Source: an uncultured Lachnospiraceae bacterium
GTDB taxonomy: Bacteria; Bacillota; Clostridia; Lachnospirales; Lachnospiraceae
Length of the DNA: 9,331 nt
Direction: 5' to 3'
NCBI GenBank assembly: GCA_948665105.1
Contig: CAPNGW010000079.1
Location: 1 to 9,331 of the forward strand
Positions 1 to 6,223 of this stretch are shown one piece after another. The notes beneath the pieces were generated by a model. The model was given only the letters and a program-made list of their open reading frames with translations. It was not told where the DNA came from and did no database searches. How positions within the stretch are numbered: the stretch's first letter is position 1; each line of letters opens with the position of its first letter. The translations under genes were made by a program, and so were the position numbers.

Positions 1-450
1 GCCAGGGTGTATGCCCAGATGGCTCAGTTAAATCGGACGGCCCGGGATATTATGGTGGGGTATGAGGTTCATGGGTGCACGGATGTGACGGGCTTTGCTC
101 TTCTGGGCCATTCCTGTGAGATGGCAAGAGGCAGTGGGCTGACCCTTCATATTGAGACGGGAAAGGTGCCCTATCACAAGGAGGCTTACGAGCTGGCGGA
201 GATGGGCTTCATTCCTGCCGGGGCTTACAGGAACCGGGAGTTTGCAGAGAGAGATGTGCTGGTGAAGGGTGATGTCAGCCGGGCCATGCAGGATATTTTG
301 TATGACCCCCAGACCTCCGGTGGACTTTTGATGGCGGTGAGTGAGAAGGATGCAGCCGGGCTTCTTAAGGAATTGAAGGACTCGATTCCCTGTGCGGAAG
401 TGATTGGGTATGTGACCAGGAGGGAAGATTCTTATTTGGTGCTGGAGTAG
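1..450 (+). CDS. selD: Selenide, water dikinase (SelD), 3' part only
   Basis: This is the C-terminal 149 residues of selenophosphate synthetase, which makes selenophosphate from selenide and ATP for selenocysteine and selenouridine synthesis in the cytoplasm. The reading frame is open from base 1, so the gene starts outside the window. Family motifs are visible: GCTDVTGFALLGH near the start of the fragment and DPQTSGGLL further on, both typical of the AIRS/PurM-like C-terminal domain of SelD. Full-length members have about 340 residues, so more than half is missing. The missing part holds the catalytic Cys or Sec and the glycine-rich ATP region, so it cannot be told whether this SelD is itself a selenoprotein. 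The stop TAG is followed by a 26-base gap to the next gene, so co-transcription is plausible although no functional link is known. Confidence 0.93.
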   Translation, partial: ARVYAQMAQLNRTARDIMVGYEVHGCTDVTGFALLGHSCEMARGSGLTLHIETGKVPYHKEAYELAEMGFIPAGAYRNREFAERDVLVKGDVSRAMQDILYDPQTSGGLLMAVSEKDAAGLLKELKDSIPCAEVIGYVTRREDSYLVLE

Positions 451-476
451 TGGGGCTTTCGAAGGAGAAAAACACA

Positions 477-1622
477 ATGAGAACACGCAGATTAGGAAAA
501 ACAGGACTTATGGTGAGTGAAATTGGCTTTGGTGGAGAATGGCTTGAGCGCCACCCAAAGGAGGAGAGCATCCAACTGATTCGCTATGCGTCTTTGAAAG
601 GAATCAATATTCTCGATTGCTGGATGCCGGACCCGAAATCCAGAGATATCATTGGGGAGGGAATTAAGGAAAACCGTGGTCAGTGGTTCATTCAGGGACA
701 TATCGGCTCCACCTTGAAGGACGGTCAGTATTTCCGAACAAGAGATATGGAATACGTGCGCCCTGCCTTTGAGGATTTGTTAAAAAGACTTCAGACCGAT
801 TATATTGATCTTGGCATGATTCACTATGTAGATTCTGAAGAGGAATGGGACCAGATACAGCACTCTGAATATCTTTCCTATGTGATGGAATTAAAAAACA
901 GCGGTGTTATCCGTCACATTGGCATGAGCTCCCACAATCCCAAGGTGGCGGTAAAAGCGGCTGAATCAGGATTTGTGGAGATGATTCTTTTCAGCATCAA
1001 CCCGGCATTCGACATGCTTCCGGCCAGTGAGGACATTGATACCATGTTTGTGGAGGAGTTTGATACCAGCCTTAAGGGAATTGATGCAGACCGGGCTAAT
1101 TTATACAGAATCTGTGAACAGAAGGATGTAGGAATTACGGTGATGAAAGGCTTTGCCGGAGGCAGACTGTTTGATGAAAAACGTTCACCCTTTGGCGTAA
1201 AATTGACACCAGTGCAGTGCATCCACTATGCCCTGACCAGACCGGCAGTTAGTTCCATTTTGTGCGGCTACGACACAAAAGAACAGGTTGACGAAGCGAC
1301 AGCCTACGAAAACGCCGGGGAGGAAGAAAAAGACTACGCATCCGTGATTGCCAACGCTCCCTTCCACTCCTATCGGGGAGAATGTACCTACTGTGGCCAC
1401 TGTAAGCCCTGTGTGTCGAAGCTGGATATTGCGATGATTAACAAATTCTATGATTTGGCAACCATGCAGCAGGAGGTGCCGGCAACGCTTAAGTCCCATT
1501 ATGAGCTGCTGGAGCACAAGGCTTCTGAGTGTATCGGATGCCATGATTGTGAAACACGCTGTCCCTTTGGCGTTCCGATTGCGGAGCGGATGGAGAAAGC
1601 TGCAATGTTATTTGGATGCTGA
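477..1622 (+). CDS. Aldo/keto reductase with C-terminal two-cluster ferredoxin-like domain
   Basis: Predicted cytoplasmic oxidoreductase of 381 residues. Residues 1-290 form an aldo/keto reductase (AKR) TIM barrel, opening with MRTRRLGKTGLMVSEIGFGG. Residues 300-365 carry eight cysteines (C303, C306, C309, C312; C352, C355, C358, C362) in CxxCxxCxxC and CxxCxxCxxxCP patterns, fitting two [4Fe-4S] clusters. I chose the ATG at 477 because GAAGGAG lies at 461-467; an in-frame GTG at 450 has no such site and overlaps the selD stop. The usual AKR catalytic Asp (D47) and His (H116, in IHYVD) are kept. By my alignment the catalytic Tyr is replaced (D52, within CWMPDP) and the catalytic Lys by H75 (IQGHIG). 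Ordinary NADPH-dependent carbonyl reduction is therefore doubtful. Known relatives with this architecture are annotated only as 4Fe-4S AKRs, and the substrate is unknown. Confidence 0.9.
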   Translation: MRTRRLGKTGLMVSEIGFGGEWLERHPKEESIQLIRYASLKGINILDCWMPDPKSRDIIGEGIKENRGQWFIQGHIGSTLKDGQYFRTRDMEYVRPAFEDLLKRLQTDYIDLGMIHYVDSEEEWDQIQHSEYLSYVMELKNSGVIRHIGMSSHNPKVAVKAAESGFVEMILFSINPAFDMLPASEDIDTMFVEEFDTSLKGIDADRANLYRICEQKDVGITVMKGFAGGRLFDEKRSPFGVKLTPVQCIHYALTRPAVSSILCGYDTKEQVDEATAYENAGEEEKDYASVIANAPFHSYRGECTYCGHCKPCVSKLDIAMINKFYDLATMQQEVPATLKSHYELLEHKASECIGCHDCETRCPFGVPIAERMEKAAMLFGC

Positions 1623-1689
1623 ATCGAGGGGGAGGCATTGTAATACAATAAAAATTGCACGCAACTTCTCAGTTTAAGGAGATTCCAAC

Positions 1690-2106
1690 ATGATTGATAT
1701 ACGAGACAAAGAGTCTTGTCCTGCATTAGAGGAATTTGCGGAATACATCAATAACCCTGTGTTTCTTTCATTTTGCGCAGACATAAAGACGAAGCATAAC
1801 TGCAAAGAAAAAATAGAATTTAGCTCCTGTAGTTGGGAATATGGCTGGAATATTAAATTTAAAAAATCAGGGAAAAGTCTTTGTACAATATATCCAAGAG
1901 AGGGTTACTTTACCGTATTAGTCGTTATCGGACAAAAAGAGAAAGGGGCGGTTGAGGCTGTCCTGCAAAAATTTACGCCTGAGGTAAGAGATATTTACAT
2001 GCAGATGAAAACAGGAAATGGACAAAAATGGTTAATGATTGATTTAGAGGATAAGGACGAAAGGTATTTGGATATATTTCGACTTATTGATATTCGCAGA
2101 GGATAG
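1690..2106 (+). CDS. DUF3788-like small protein
   Basis: A 138-residue protein that I recognise as resembling the DUF3788 family; no biochemical function is known. The most family-like stretch is residues 49-80, containing WEYGWNIKFKKSGKSLCT and then YPREGYFTVLVVIG, followed by a charged helical region and a short C-terminal tail. There is no signal peptide or membrane segment, so it is probably cytoplasmic. The start ATG has TAAGGAG at 1675-1681, eight bases upstream. Length is about normal for the family. Base composition is clearly more AT-rich than the genes on both sides (one 60-base line is about 30% GC), which suggests a separate origin or a recently acquired cargo gene. The gap to the preceding gene is 67 bases and to the next 52 bases. 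No terminator was seen on either side. Confidence 0.8.
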   Translation: MIDIRDKESCPALEEFAEYINNPVFLSFCADIKTKHNCKEKIEFSSCSWEYGWNIKFKKSGKSLCTIYPREGYFTVLVVIGQKEKGAVEAVLQKFTPEVRDIYMQMKTGNGQKWLMIDLEDKDERYLDIFRLIDIRRG

Positions 2107-2158
2107 CTGTTTCTTGTCTGGAAGCTGTAATAATTTGATATATTGAAGGGAGTAAAGC

Positions 2159-3058
2159 ATGGAACAAACAGAAAAGAGATTTGCGGTATTAATTGACGCG
2201 GACAATGTGTCCCCCCGGTACATCAAATATATTTTTGATGAGGTATCGGATATGGGGATTGCCACTTATAAGAGAATTTATGGAGACTGGACGGATACCA
2301 CCAAGCGAGGCTGGAAGGATGTTATTCTTGAGTGGTCGGTAAATCCCATTCAGCAGTACAGCTATACCTTTGGGAAGAATGCTACGGATTCGGCCATGAT
2401 TATTGATGCCATGGATATTTTGTATTCGGGGAATGTGGAAGGCTTTTGTATCGTTTCCAGCGACTCGGATTTTACCAAGCTGGCCCAGCGTCTTCGGGAA
2501 GACGGCATGTTTGTGCTGGGAATGGGAGAGCGGAAGACGCCGACCCCCTTCGTAAAGGCCTGTGACGCTTTTAAGATTCTGGAGGTGATTGCCTCCGAGG
2601 AGGTGTCCAAGGGCGAGATTACCAGCCGGGAGGATATTCAGGCGGCAGTGGAGAAAATTGTCACGGAGAATAACAACCTGGGTAAGCCTACGGGGATTGC
2701 TGAGGTTGGCAGCGTGCTCACCAAGAAGTTTTCAGATTTTGACGTGCGGAATTTCGGATACTCTAAGCTGTCTACCTTTTTGGAAAGCCTTGAAAATTTT
2801 GAGGTGGTCAAAAAGGGAAATACTTATTTTGTCCAGGATAAGAAGACCGGAGTGACCCCCAGCGAGATTGAGGCCAGGATTACCAAATTTTTACAGAACA
2901 ACGGCGGCAAGGTGGACAATATGAGCCTGGTGTATGAGGAGTTAAAGCGGGCATATCCCAATTTCAGAATTAAGCAGTACGGGTTCAGCAGGTTTTCCAG
3001 CTTTATACGAAGCTTTTCCGGTTTTCAGATTGAGGAGAATATGCTGCGGCTGAAGTAG
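2159..3058 (+). CDS. NYN (PIN-like) domain protein with two LOTUS/OST-HTH domains
   Basis: A 299-residue probable RNA-acting protein of the LabA/NYN type. Residues 7-145 form the NYN domain, a PIN-like nuclease fold. The expected acidic residues are present: D13 and D15 in VLIDADN, D77 in NATDSAM, and D102/D104 in SSDSDF. Two OST-HTH (LOTUS) domains follow, at about 153-227 and 233-299, each with the typical FGYSKLSTFL or YGFSRFSSFI helix. LOTUS domains in other organisms bind RNA, including G-quadruplex RNA, so a nuclease targeted by two RNA-binding modules is the natural inference. No transmembrane or signal segment is seen. GAAGGGAG at 2145-2152 sets the ATG at 2159. The stop lies eight bases before the RNase HI start, so the two are almost certainly one transcript. 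RNA substrate and cleavage activity are not shown by sequence. Confidence 0.9.
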   Translation: MEQTEKRFAVLIDADNVSPRYIKYIFDEVSDMGIATYKRIYGDWTDTTKRGWKDVILEWSVNPIQQYSYTFGKNATDSAMIIDAMDILYSGNVEGFCIVSSDSDFTKLAQRLREDGMFVLGMGERKTPTPFVKACDAFKILEVIASEEVSKGEITSREDIQAAVEKIVTENNNLGKPTGIAEVGSVLTKKFSDFDVRNFGYSKLSTFLESLENFEVVKKGNTYFVQDKKTGVTPSEIEARITKFLQNNGGKVDNMSLVYEELKRAYPNFRIKQYGFSRFSSFIRSFSGFQIEENMLRLK

Positions 3059-3066
3059 GAGAAATT

Positions 3067-3666
3067 ATGGCGAAGAAATATTATGCAGTACGAAAGGGCC
3101 TGACGCCTGGGATTTATCTGAGCTGGGCAGATTGTCAGAAAAATATCAGCGGATTCTCAGGGGCGGAGTATAAAGGATTTGAAACCATTGAAGAGGCGGA
3201 AGCATTTTTAAAATACGGCCAAGATGGAGCGGAAAGAGCGACCCAGGAGCCGGAAGCCGTTGCCTATGTGGACGGCAGCTACAATGTAGCCACCAAAGAA
3301 TATGCCTGCGGTGTGGTGATGTTTTATGGGGAGCGCACAGAGTATTTTTCCAGAAAGTTTTCAGATGCGGAGCAGGCCAAGATGCGGAATGTGGCCGGTG
3401 AGATAGAGGGAAGCATGTGCGCCATGAATTATTGCCTGGAGCATGGGATTGACAGCCTTGCCATCTATTATGACTATGAAGGAATTGAAAAATGGTGTAC
3501 CGGGGCCTGGAAGGCCAACAAGGAGGGCACCATTGCTTACCGGGATTTCTATAAAAAGGCCAGCCAGAAGGTACAGATTCAGTTCCGGAAGGTAAAGGGT
3601 CATTCCGGGGATAAGTACAACGATTTGGCGGACAAGCTGGCGAAGCAGGCTATTGGGATAGAATGA
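3067..3666 (+). CDS. rnhA: Ribonuclease HI with N-terminal hybrid-binding domain
   Basis: A 199-residue RNase H1 that should cleave RNA in RNA:DNA hybrids (R-loops, primers, misincorporated RNA). Residues 3-50 form the hybrid-binding (viroplasmin-like) domain, starting KKYYAVRKGLTPGIYLSWADC. Residues 51-62 are a linker. Residues 63-196 form the catalytic RNase H fold. The DEDD active site is intact: D69 (YVDGSYN), E112 (AGEIEG), D136 (YYDYEGI) and D186 (YNDLAD), with the mobile-loop H179 in KGHSG. The start ATG is preceded by AGGAG at 3057-3061, which overlaps the stop of the NYN-LOTUS gene, indicating translational coupling. The length is usual for two-domain bacterial RNase H1. The stop overlaps the ATG of a doubtful small ORF. 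The pairing with the NYN-LOTUS gene points to nucleic-acid processing. Confidence 0.95.
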   Translation: MAKKYYAVRKGLTPGIYLSWADCQKNISGFSGAEYKGFETIEEAEAFLKYGQDGAERATQEPEAVAYVDGSYNVATKEYACGVVMFYGERTEYFSRKFSDAEQAKMRNVAGEIEGSMCAMNYCLEHGIDSLAIYYDYEGIEKWCTGAWKANKEGTIAYRDFYKKASQKVQIQFRKVKGHSGDKYNDLADKLAKQAIGIE

Positions 3667-3863
3667 ACGGTACATTTGCCCGTATTATGGAAATGGTATA
3701 TGAACAAAACAAACAAACATTTACACTATCTGGCGAAGATTCAGATAAGCTTTTAGAAATTCTTTCTCTTGATAGCCTTACTTATTCAGAGGATGTGCTT
3801 AAAATAGAGACGGAAAAATCATATACAATTGTTGCCACAGCAACACATAAACACGCCCTGTGA
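3663..3863 (+). CDS. Small hypothetical ORF after rnhA (doubtful)
   Basis: A 66-codon ORF whose ATG overlaps the rnhA stop as ATGA, an arrangement that allows termination-reinitiation. I do not recognise the product. It is acidic, with no membrane segment or clear motif (contains LSGEDSDKLLEILSLDS). There is no convincing ribosome binding site; ATG codons at 3687 and 3693 are alternative starts. The DNA from about 3690 to 3840 is AT-rich compared with rnhA. The last codons and the TGA stop lie inside the left arm of the strong hairpin at 3849-3899, so the terminator sets the end of the frame. It may be a real short gene, the remnant of a longer one, or non-coding spacer. Confidence 0.35.
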   Translation: MNGTFARIMEMVYEQNKQTFTLSGEDSDKLLEILSLDSLTYSEDVLKIETEKSYTIVATATHKHAL

Positions 3864-3899
3864 GCGGACCCATCAAAGGTCTGCCCGCAGGGCGTGTTT
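3849..3899. terminator. Shared hairpin terminator between rnhA block and hflKC
   Basis: Perfect 12-base arms AAACACGCCCTG (3849-3860) and CAGGGCGTGTTT (3888-3899) form a GC-rich stem with A/T edges. Pairing continues inwards with wobbles (GAGCGG against CTGCCC). The hairpin lies between convergent genes. On the + strand the 3' arm ends in GTTT and AT-rich sequence; on the - strand the complementary arm also ends in GTTT. It is best read as a bidirectional intrinsic terminator for the rnhA transcript and for hflKC, although both U-tracts are short. Confidence 0.8.
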
Positions 3900-3924
3900 C
3901 ATATATTCGTGTATTCGTGCATTA

Positions 3925-4815
3925 CTACTCCATCCCGTAGAACAACTCCGCAATGGGAGAATCCTTATCCAATACAATGGTATTGTTGCCGTTCTTCAGA
4001 GTGGCCTTGATGGCGTCCAGCTGCCGGATAAAGCTATAAAAATCGGCTTTGGATTCGTCGTTGTAGGCCTGGCTTAAGATTCTCATGTACTCGGCTTCAC
4101 CCTCAGCAATGGTGGTGTCGGCGGTTTTCTGGGCTTGAGCCAGAATGATGGTGGTCTGCTCGTCGGTGCCGTTCTTGATTTCCTGGGCCTGCTGTTCTCC
4201 CTGGGCCTTGTAGGAGGCGGCGATGTTGTTCCGCTCGGAAATCATGCGGGTGTAGACGGCGTCCTTATTTTCCTCTGGCAAATCCAGCATTTTTGTCTCA
4301 ATCTTTTCTACCTTGATGCCGTAGGAGGCAAGGCTGGTTCCCAGATTATCCGTCAGCATCTGCGCCAGGTCTCCGTCACGGCCGGAGATGACCTCCTCCT
4401 GGGTCAGGCTGCTGATGACATTTTTCAGGGAGTTATACACGTTTGAGTTGATTCGGGATTCCGCATTTTGCGTAGAGCCCGAAAGCTTCTGGATAAACTT
4501 GGTGGGGTCTTCAATTTTCCACAGTACGAAGCAGTCGGAAATCATGGACTTCTTGTCAGAGGTCATGACATCACTGGGGGATAAATCGTACAGCATTAGC
4601 TTACTGCTGATGGAGGTGTCGGACTGAATAAAGGGAATCTTAAAGCCCAGACCGTAAGGATGGCTGTCCACAGTATCCACCCGGACGATGCGTCCAAACT
4701 GGCGGACCACCCGGTATTCTCCGGGGCGGGTGATAACGGTGGAAGCCTTGAATAAAATAAGTGCAACAATGAAAAGCACAAGGGCTATAATTACTTTTTT
4801 CATGGATTTACTCAT
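3925..4815 (-). CDS. hflC: HflC-like SPFH membrane protein (FtsH modulator subunit)
   Basis: A 296-residue member of the SPFH/Band 7 family. HflC pairs with HflK in a membrane complex that surrounds the FtsH protease and modulates turnover of membrane proteins. Residues 6-25 are one transmembrane segment (KKVIIALVLFIVALILF), with the rest expected on the outer face. The SPFH domain covers about 26-190, starting at STVITRPGEYRVVRQFGRIV. An Ala/Glu-rich coiled coil follows at about 190-250, with QGEQQAQEIKNG and AEGEAEYMRIL. The start ATG at 4815 has a perfect AAGGAGGT at 4823-4830. The ATG overlaps the hflK stop as ATGAGTAA (4808-4815), a tight translational coupling that helps one-to-one synthesis. 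The upstream in-frame extension is just hflK sequence in another frame and is not used. No ftsH is in the window. Confidence 0.93.
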   Translation of the reverse strand: MSKSMKKVIIALVLFIVALILFKASTVITRPGEYRVVRQFGRIVRVDTVDSHPYGLGFKIPFIQSDTSISSKLMLYDLSPSDVMTSDKKSMISDCFVLWKIEDPTKFIQKLSGSTQNAESRINSNVYNSLKNVISSLTQEEVISGRDGDLAQMLTDNLGTSLASYGIKVEKIETKMLDLPEENKDAVYTRMISERNNIAASYKAQGEQQAQEIKNGTDEQTTIILAQAQKTADTTIAEGEAEYMRILSQAYNDESKADFYSFIRQLDAIKATLKNGNNTIVLDKDSPIAELFYGME

Positions 4816-5914
4816 TGTCGTTACCTCCTTCCTGGTCGGGGGTGGCTGCAGCATCGGTATTGTCCTGTGCGGGTGCGTCCCCCGTAGGAACCTGACCAGA
4901 GCCTGTGGAGGTCTGGGGAGTAGTTCCGTTCTCCACAGTGACGGAGCCAAAATCATCCAAAGGCAGAAGGGTCTGGGTCTTTCCGTCAGTGATGTAAATC
5001 TGCATGCCCGGCAATACTTCCTCCATGGTCTCGTAGAACATCCGCTGCCTGGTGATGAGAGGATAGTTGATGTACTCTGCATACAAGGAGTTGAAACGGG
5101 CCGCCTGGCCCTCTGCCTCGGCAATCAGGGCTTCCTTCCTGGCCTGGGCATTTTTGATAATCTTGTCGGCATCGGCATTGGCCTTGGGGATTCTGGTGTT
5201 GGCATCGGCATTGGCATTGTTGATGGCTGTGTCCATGCCCTGCTTGGCGTCCTCCACATTCTTGAAAGCTGCCGCAACCTCCGTAGTGGGAACCTCTGCA
5301 TCCTGAATGACTGCATTGGTGACAGTGATTCCCAGATCCTCCATCTCCAGACGCTCCTGAAGCAGTGTTTTTACAAGAGTCTGAATCTCATATTTTCCGG
5401 TGGTGAGCACATCATCCACAGAGTGGGTGCCCACAGTGTCACGTATGTAGCTTTGAGCCAGGTTCTTGACAACCTCTTCCGGGTCCTCGGAGGCATAGAA
5501 ATATTTTATTGGGTCTGTAATCAGATATTCAAAGTAGAAGTCCACGTTGACAAAATTGTAGTCCTTGGTAATCATAAAGGATTCCTTGTCAAGGGATTCG
5601 CCGGTATTCAAATCATAGCCAACGGCAAACTGCTTGGCGGCCTTGCTGACCTTGCGCATCTCCTGCAGATAAGGAATCTTGAACTTGATTCCCGGCTGCT
5701 CCACCACCTGGGTGGCGCCAAAGGTGCGGATAACTGCGTATTCGTCCTCCTGCAGCATGTATACGCTGTTGAGAATCGTGATTAGAACCAACAGGCTCAG
5801 AACCACCAGCCCTGCGATTTTAAAGACGGGAGCGAAGGGATTCTTCCTTTTGGAACCTCGCTCCACAGAAGGGCCTTCCTCCACGATGTCCGGATTTTTC
5901 CTGGAAAATAGCAT
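4808..5914 (-). CDS. hflK: HflK-like SPFH membrane protein (FtsH modulator subunit)
   Basis: A 368-residue SPFH/Band 7 protein, first gene of the hflK-hflC pair. A short charged N-terminus (1-29) precedes one transmembrane segment (about 31-53, FKIAGLVVLSLLVLITILN). The SPFH domain runs from about 54 to 215 (EDEYAVIRTFGATQVVEQPGIKFKIPYL would be its first strands). An alanine-rich coiled coil follows at about 212-290. Within it, 11-residue repeats are visible: ANADANTRIPK, ANADADKIIKN and AQARKEALIAE. The family ending YPLITRQRMFYETMEEVLPG is followed by a low-complexity, Thr/Gly/Asp-rich tail from 324 to 368, which is variable in this family. The start is set by AAGGAGGT at 5921-5928, six bases before the ATG. 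A consensus promoter lies just upstream. The HflK role in FtsH control comes from the family; activity in this organism is inferred. Confidence 0.93.
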   Translation of the reverse strand: MLFSRKNPDIVEEGPSVERGSKRKNPFAPVFKIAGLVVLSLLVLITILNSVYMLQEDEYAVIRTFGATQVVEQPGIKFKIPYLQEMRKVSKAAKQFAVGYDLNTGESLDKESFMITKDYNFVNVDFYFEYLITDPIKYFYASEDPEEVVKNLAQSYIRDTVGTHSVDDVLTTGKYEIQTLVKTLLQERLEMEDLGITVTNAVIQDAEVPTTEVAAAFKNVEDAKQGMDTAINNANADANTRIPKANADADKIIKNAQARKEALIAEAEGQAARFNSLYAEYINYPLITRQRMFYETMEEVLPGMQIYITDGKTQTLLPLDDFGSVTVENGTTPQTSTGSGQVPTGDAPAQDNTDAAATPDQEGGNDNE

Positions 5915-5957
5915 GGCATAACCTCCTTATGTAAAATGAAAAGTTTTATGTTATTGT

Positions 5958-5986
5958 ATTATAACAATAATACAGTTCCTTGTCAA
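5958..5986 (-). promoter_or_regulatory. Consensus sigma-A promoter of hflKC
   Basis: On the - strand the sequence reads TTGACA (5986-5981), a 17-base spacer, and TATAAT (5963-5958). Both hexamers and the spacing match the vegetative sigma-A consensus exactly. Transcription should start near 5951, giving a leader of about 37 bases that carries the hflK ribosome binding site at 5928-5921. A perfect match suggests strong or constitutive expression unless a repressor acts. Confidence 0.85.
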
Positions 5987-6043
5987 CTGAAAATCCCATT
6001 GGGGGAGAAGGCAAAATCCGGAAGAAATATGGGCGCTCTGCTT

Positions 6044-6070
6044 GTTACTGTTCACTCCGTGACCAGTAAC
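6044..6070. repeat. Compact palindrome in the divergent intergenic region
   Basis: GTTACTG (6044-6050) pairs with CAGTAAC (6064-6070), and inside, after one mismatch, TCAC (6052-6055) pairs with GTGA (6059-6062) around a TCC loop. The 27-base element is an almost perfect hairpin with no U-tract after it, so it is not a standard terminator. It lies upstream of both divergent promoters, about 58 bases from the hflK -35 box and 40 bases from the ECF gene -35 box. It could be an operator or a dispersed palindromic repeat of the REP kind; a genome search would decide. Confidence 0.55.
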
Positions 6071-6109
6071 CTCTGCTTTCATGTATTTTGGAAAATGACT
6101 GTAAAATAC

Positions 6110-6138
6110 TTGAAATTTAGAAAGCATTATACTATGAT
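6110..6138 (+). promoter_or_regulatory. Promoter of the ECF S-component gene
   Basis: TTGAAA (6110-6115), a 17-base spacer and TATGAT (6133-6138) form a good sigma-A promoter, with five of six bases matching in each hexamer. The predicted start is near 6145, which leaves a leader of about 110 bases before the ATG at 6257. An inverted repeat, GTATTTT (6083-6089) and AAAATAC (6103-6109), touches the -35 box and may be a regulator site. Confidence 0.6.
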
Positions 6139-6145
6139 TATAGAG

Positions 6146-6223
6146 GCCCAGGCGCCGAGGAGATTCCCTGCGACCAGCTGGGCTATATTCGTACTTTACC
6201 CCTGTATATTTTGAAATACGGGG
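6146..6223 (+). promoter_or_regulatory. Structured 5' leader of the ECF S-component gene
   Basis: Two hairpins can be drawn. The first has an outer stem GCCCAG (6146-6151) with CTGGGC (6178-6183), and an inner stem CGC (6153-6155) with GCG (6170-6172) continuing, past a two-base bulge, as AGG (6158-6160) with CCT (6167-6169). The second pairs CCCTGTAT (6200-6207) with ATACGGGG (6216-6223). An A-rich stretch and the ribosome binding site follow. The first hairpin begins at the predicted transcription start. ECF vitamin transporters are often riboswitch-controlled, but I cannot match this leader to the TPP, FMN, cobalamin, preQ1 or THF consensus, so its class, if any, is unknown. Confidence 0.4.

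Noticed and set aside
28..486. A 152-codon open frame on the - strand across selD
   Set aside because: It is a shadow of the well-supported selD frame and has no recognisable domain.
1620..1646. Read-through of the aldo/keto reductase UGA as selenocysteine (Gly-Cys-UGA next to selD, then seven codons to TAA)
   Set aside because: No stable hairpin of SECIS type is seen just after the UGA, the protein already ends at the family's usual place, and nearness to selD is not evidence. A comparison of C-termini in relatives would settle it.
2114..2142. Promoter-like TTGTCT, 17 bases, GATATA ahead of the NYN-LOTUS gene
   Set aside because: The -10 match is poor and the implied start (about 2149) falls inside the ribosome binding site, which would leave no usable leader.
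3904..3919. Tandem TATTCGTG repeat downstream of hflC
   Set aside because: Only two eight-base copies in AT-rich DNA beside the terminator, so it is easily chance.
4688..5785. A 365-codon open frame on the + strand across hflK and hflC
   Set aside because: It is an antisense shadow of the two SPFH genes. Its translation is a low-complexity Gly/Ile/Leu string with no start signal, while the - strand frames match known families.
6146..6223. A known riboswitch (preQ1, THF, TPP, FMN) in the ECF leader
   Set aside because: I looked for the conserved cores and could not match them, so I list only a structured leader of unknown class.
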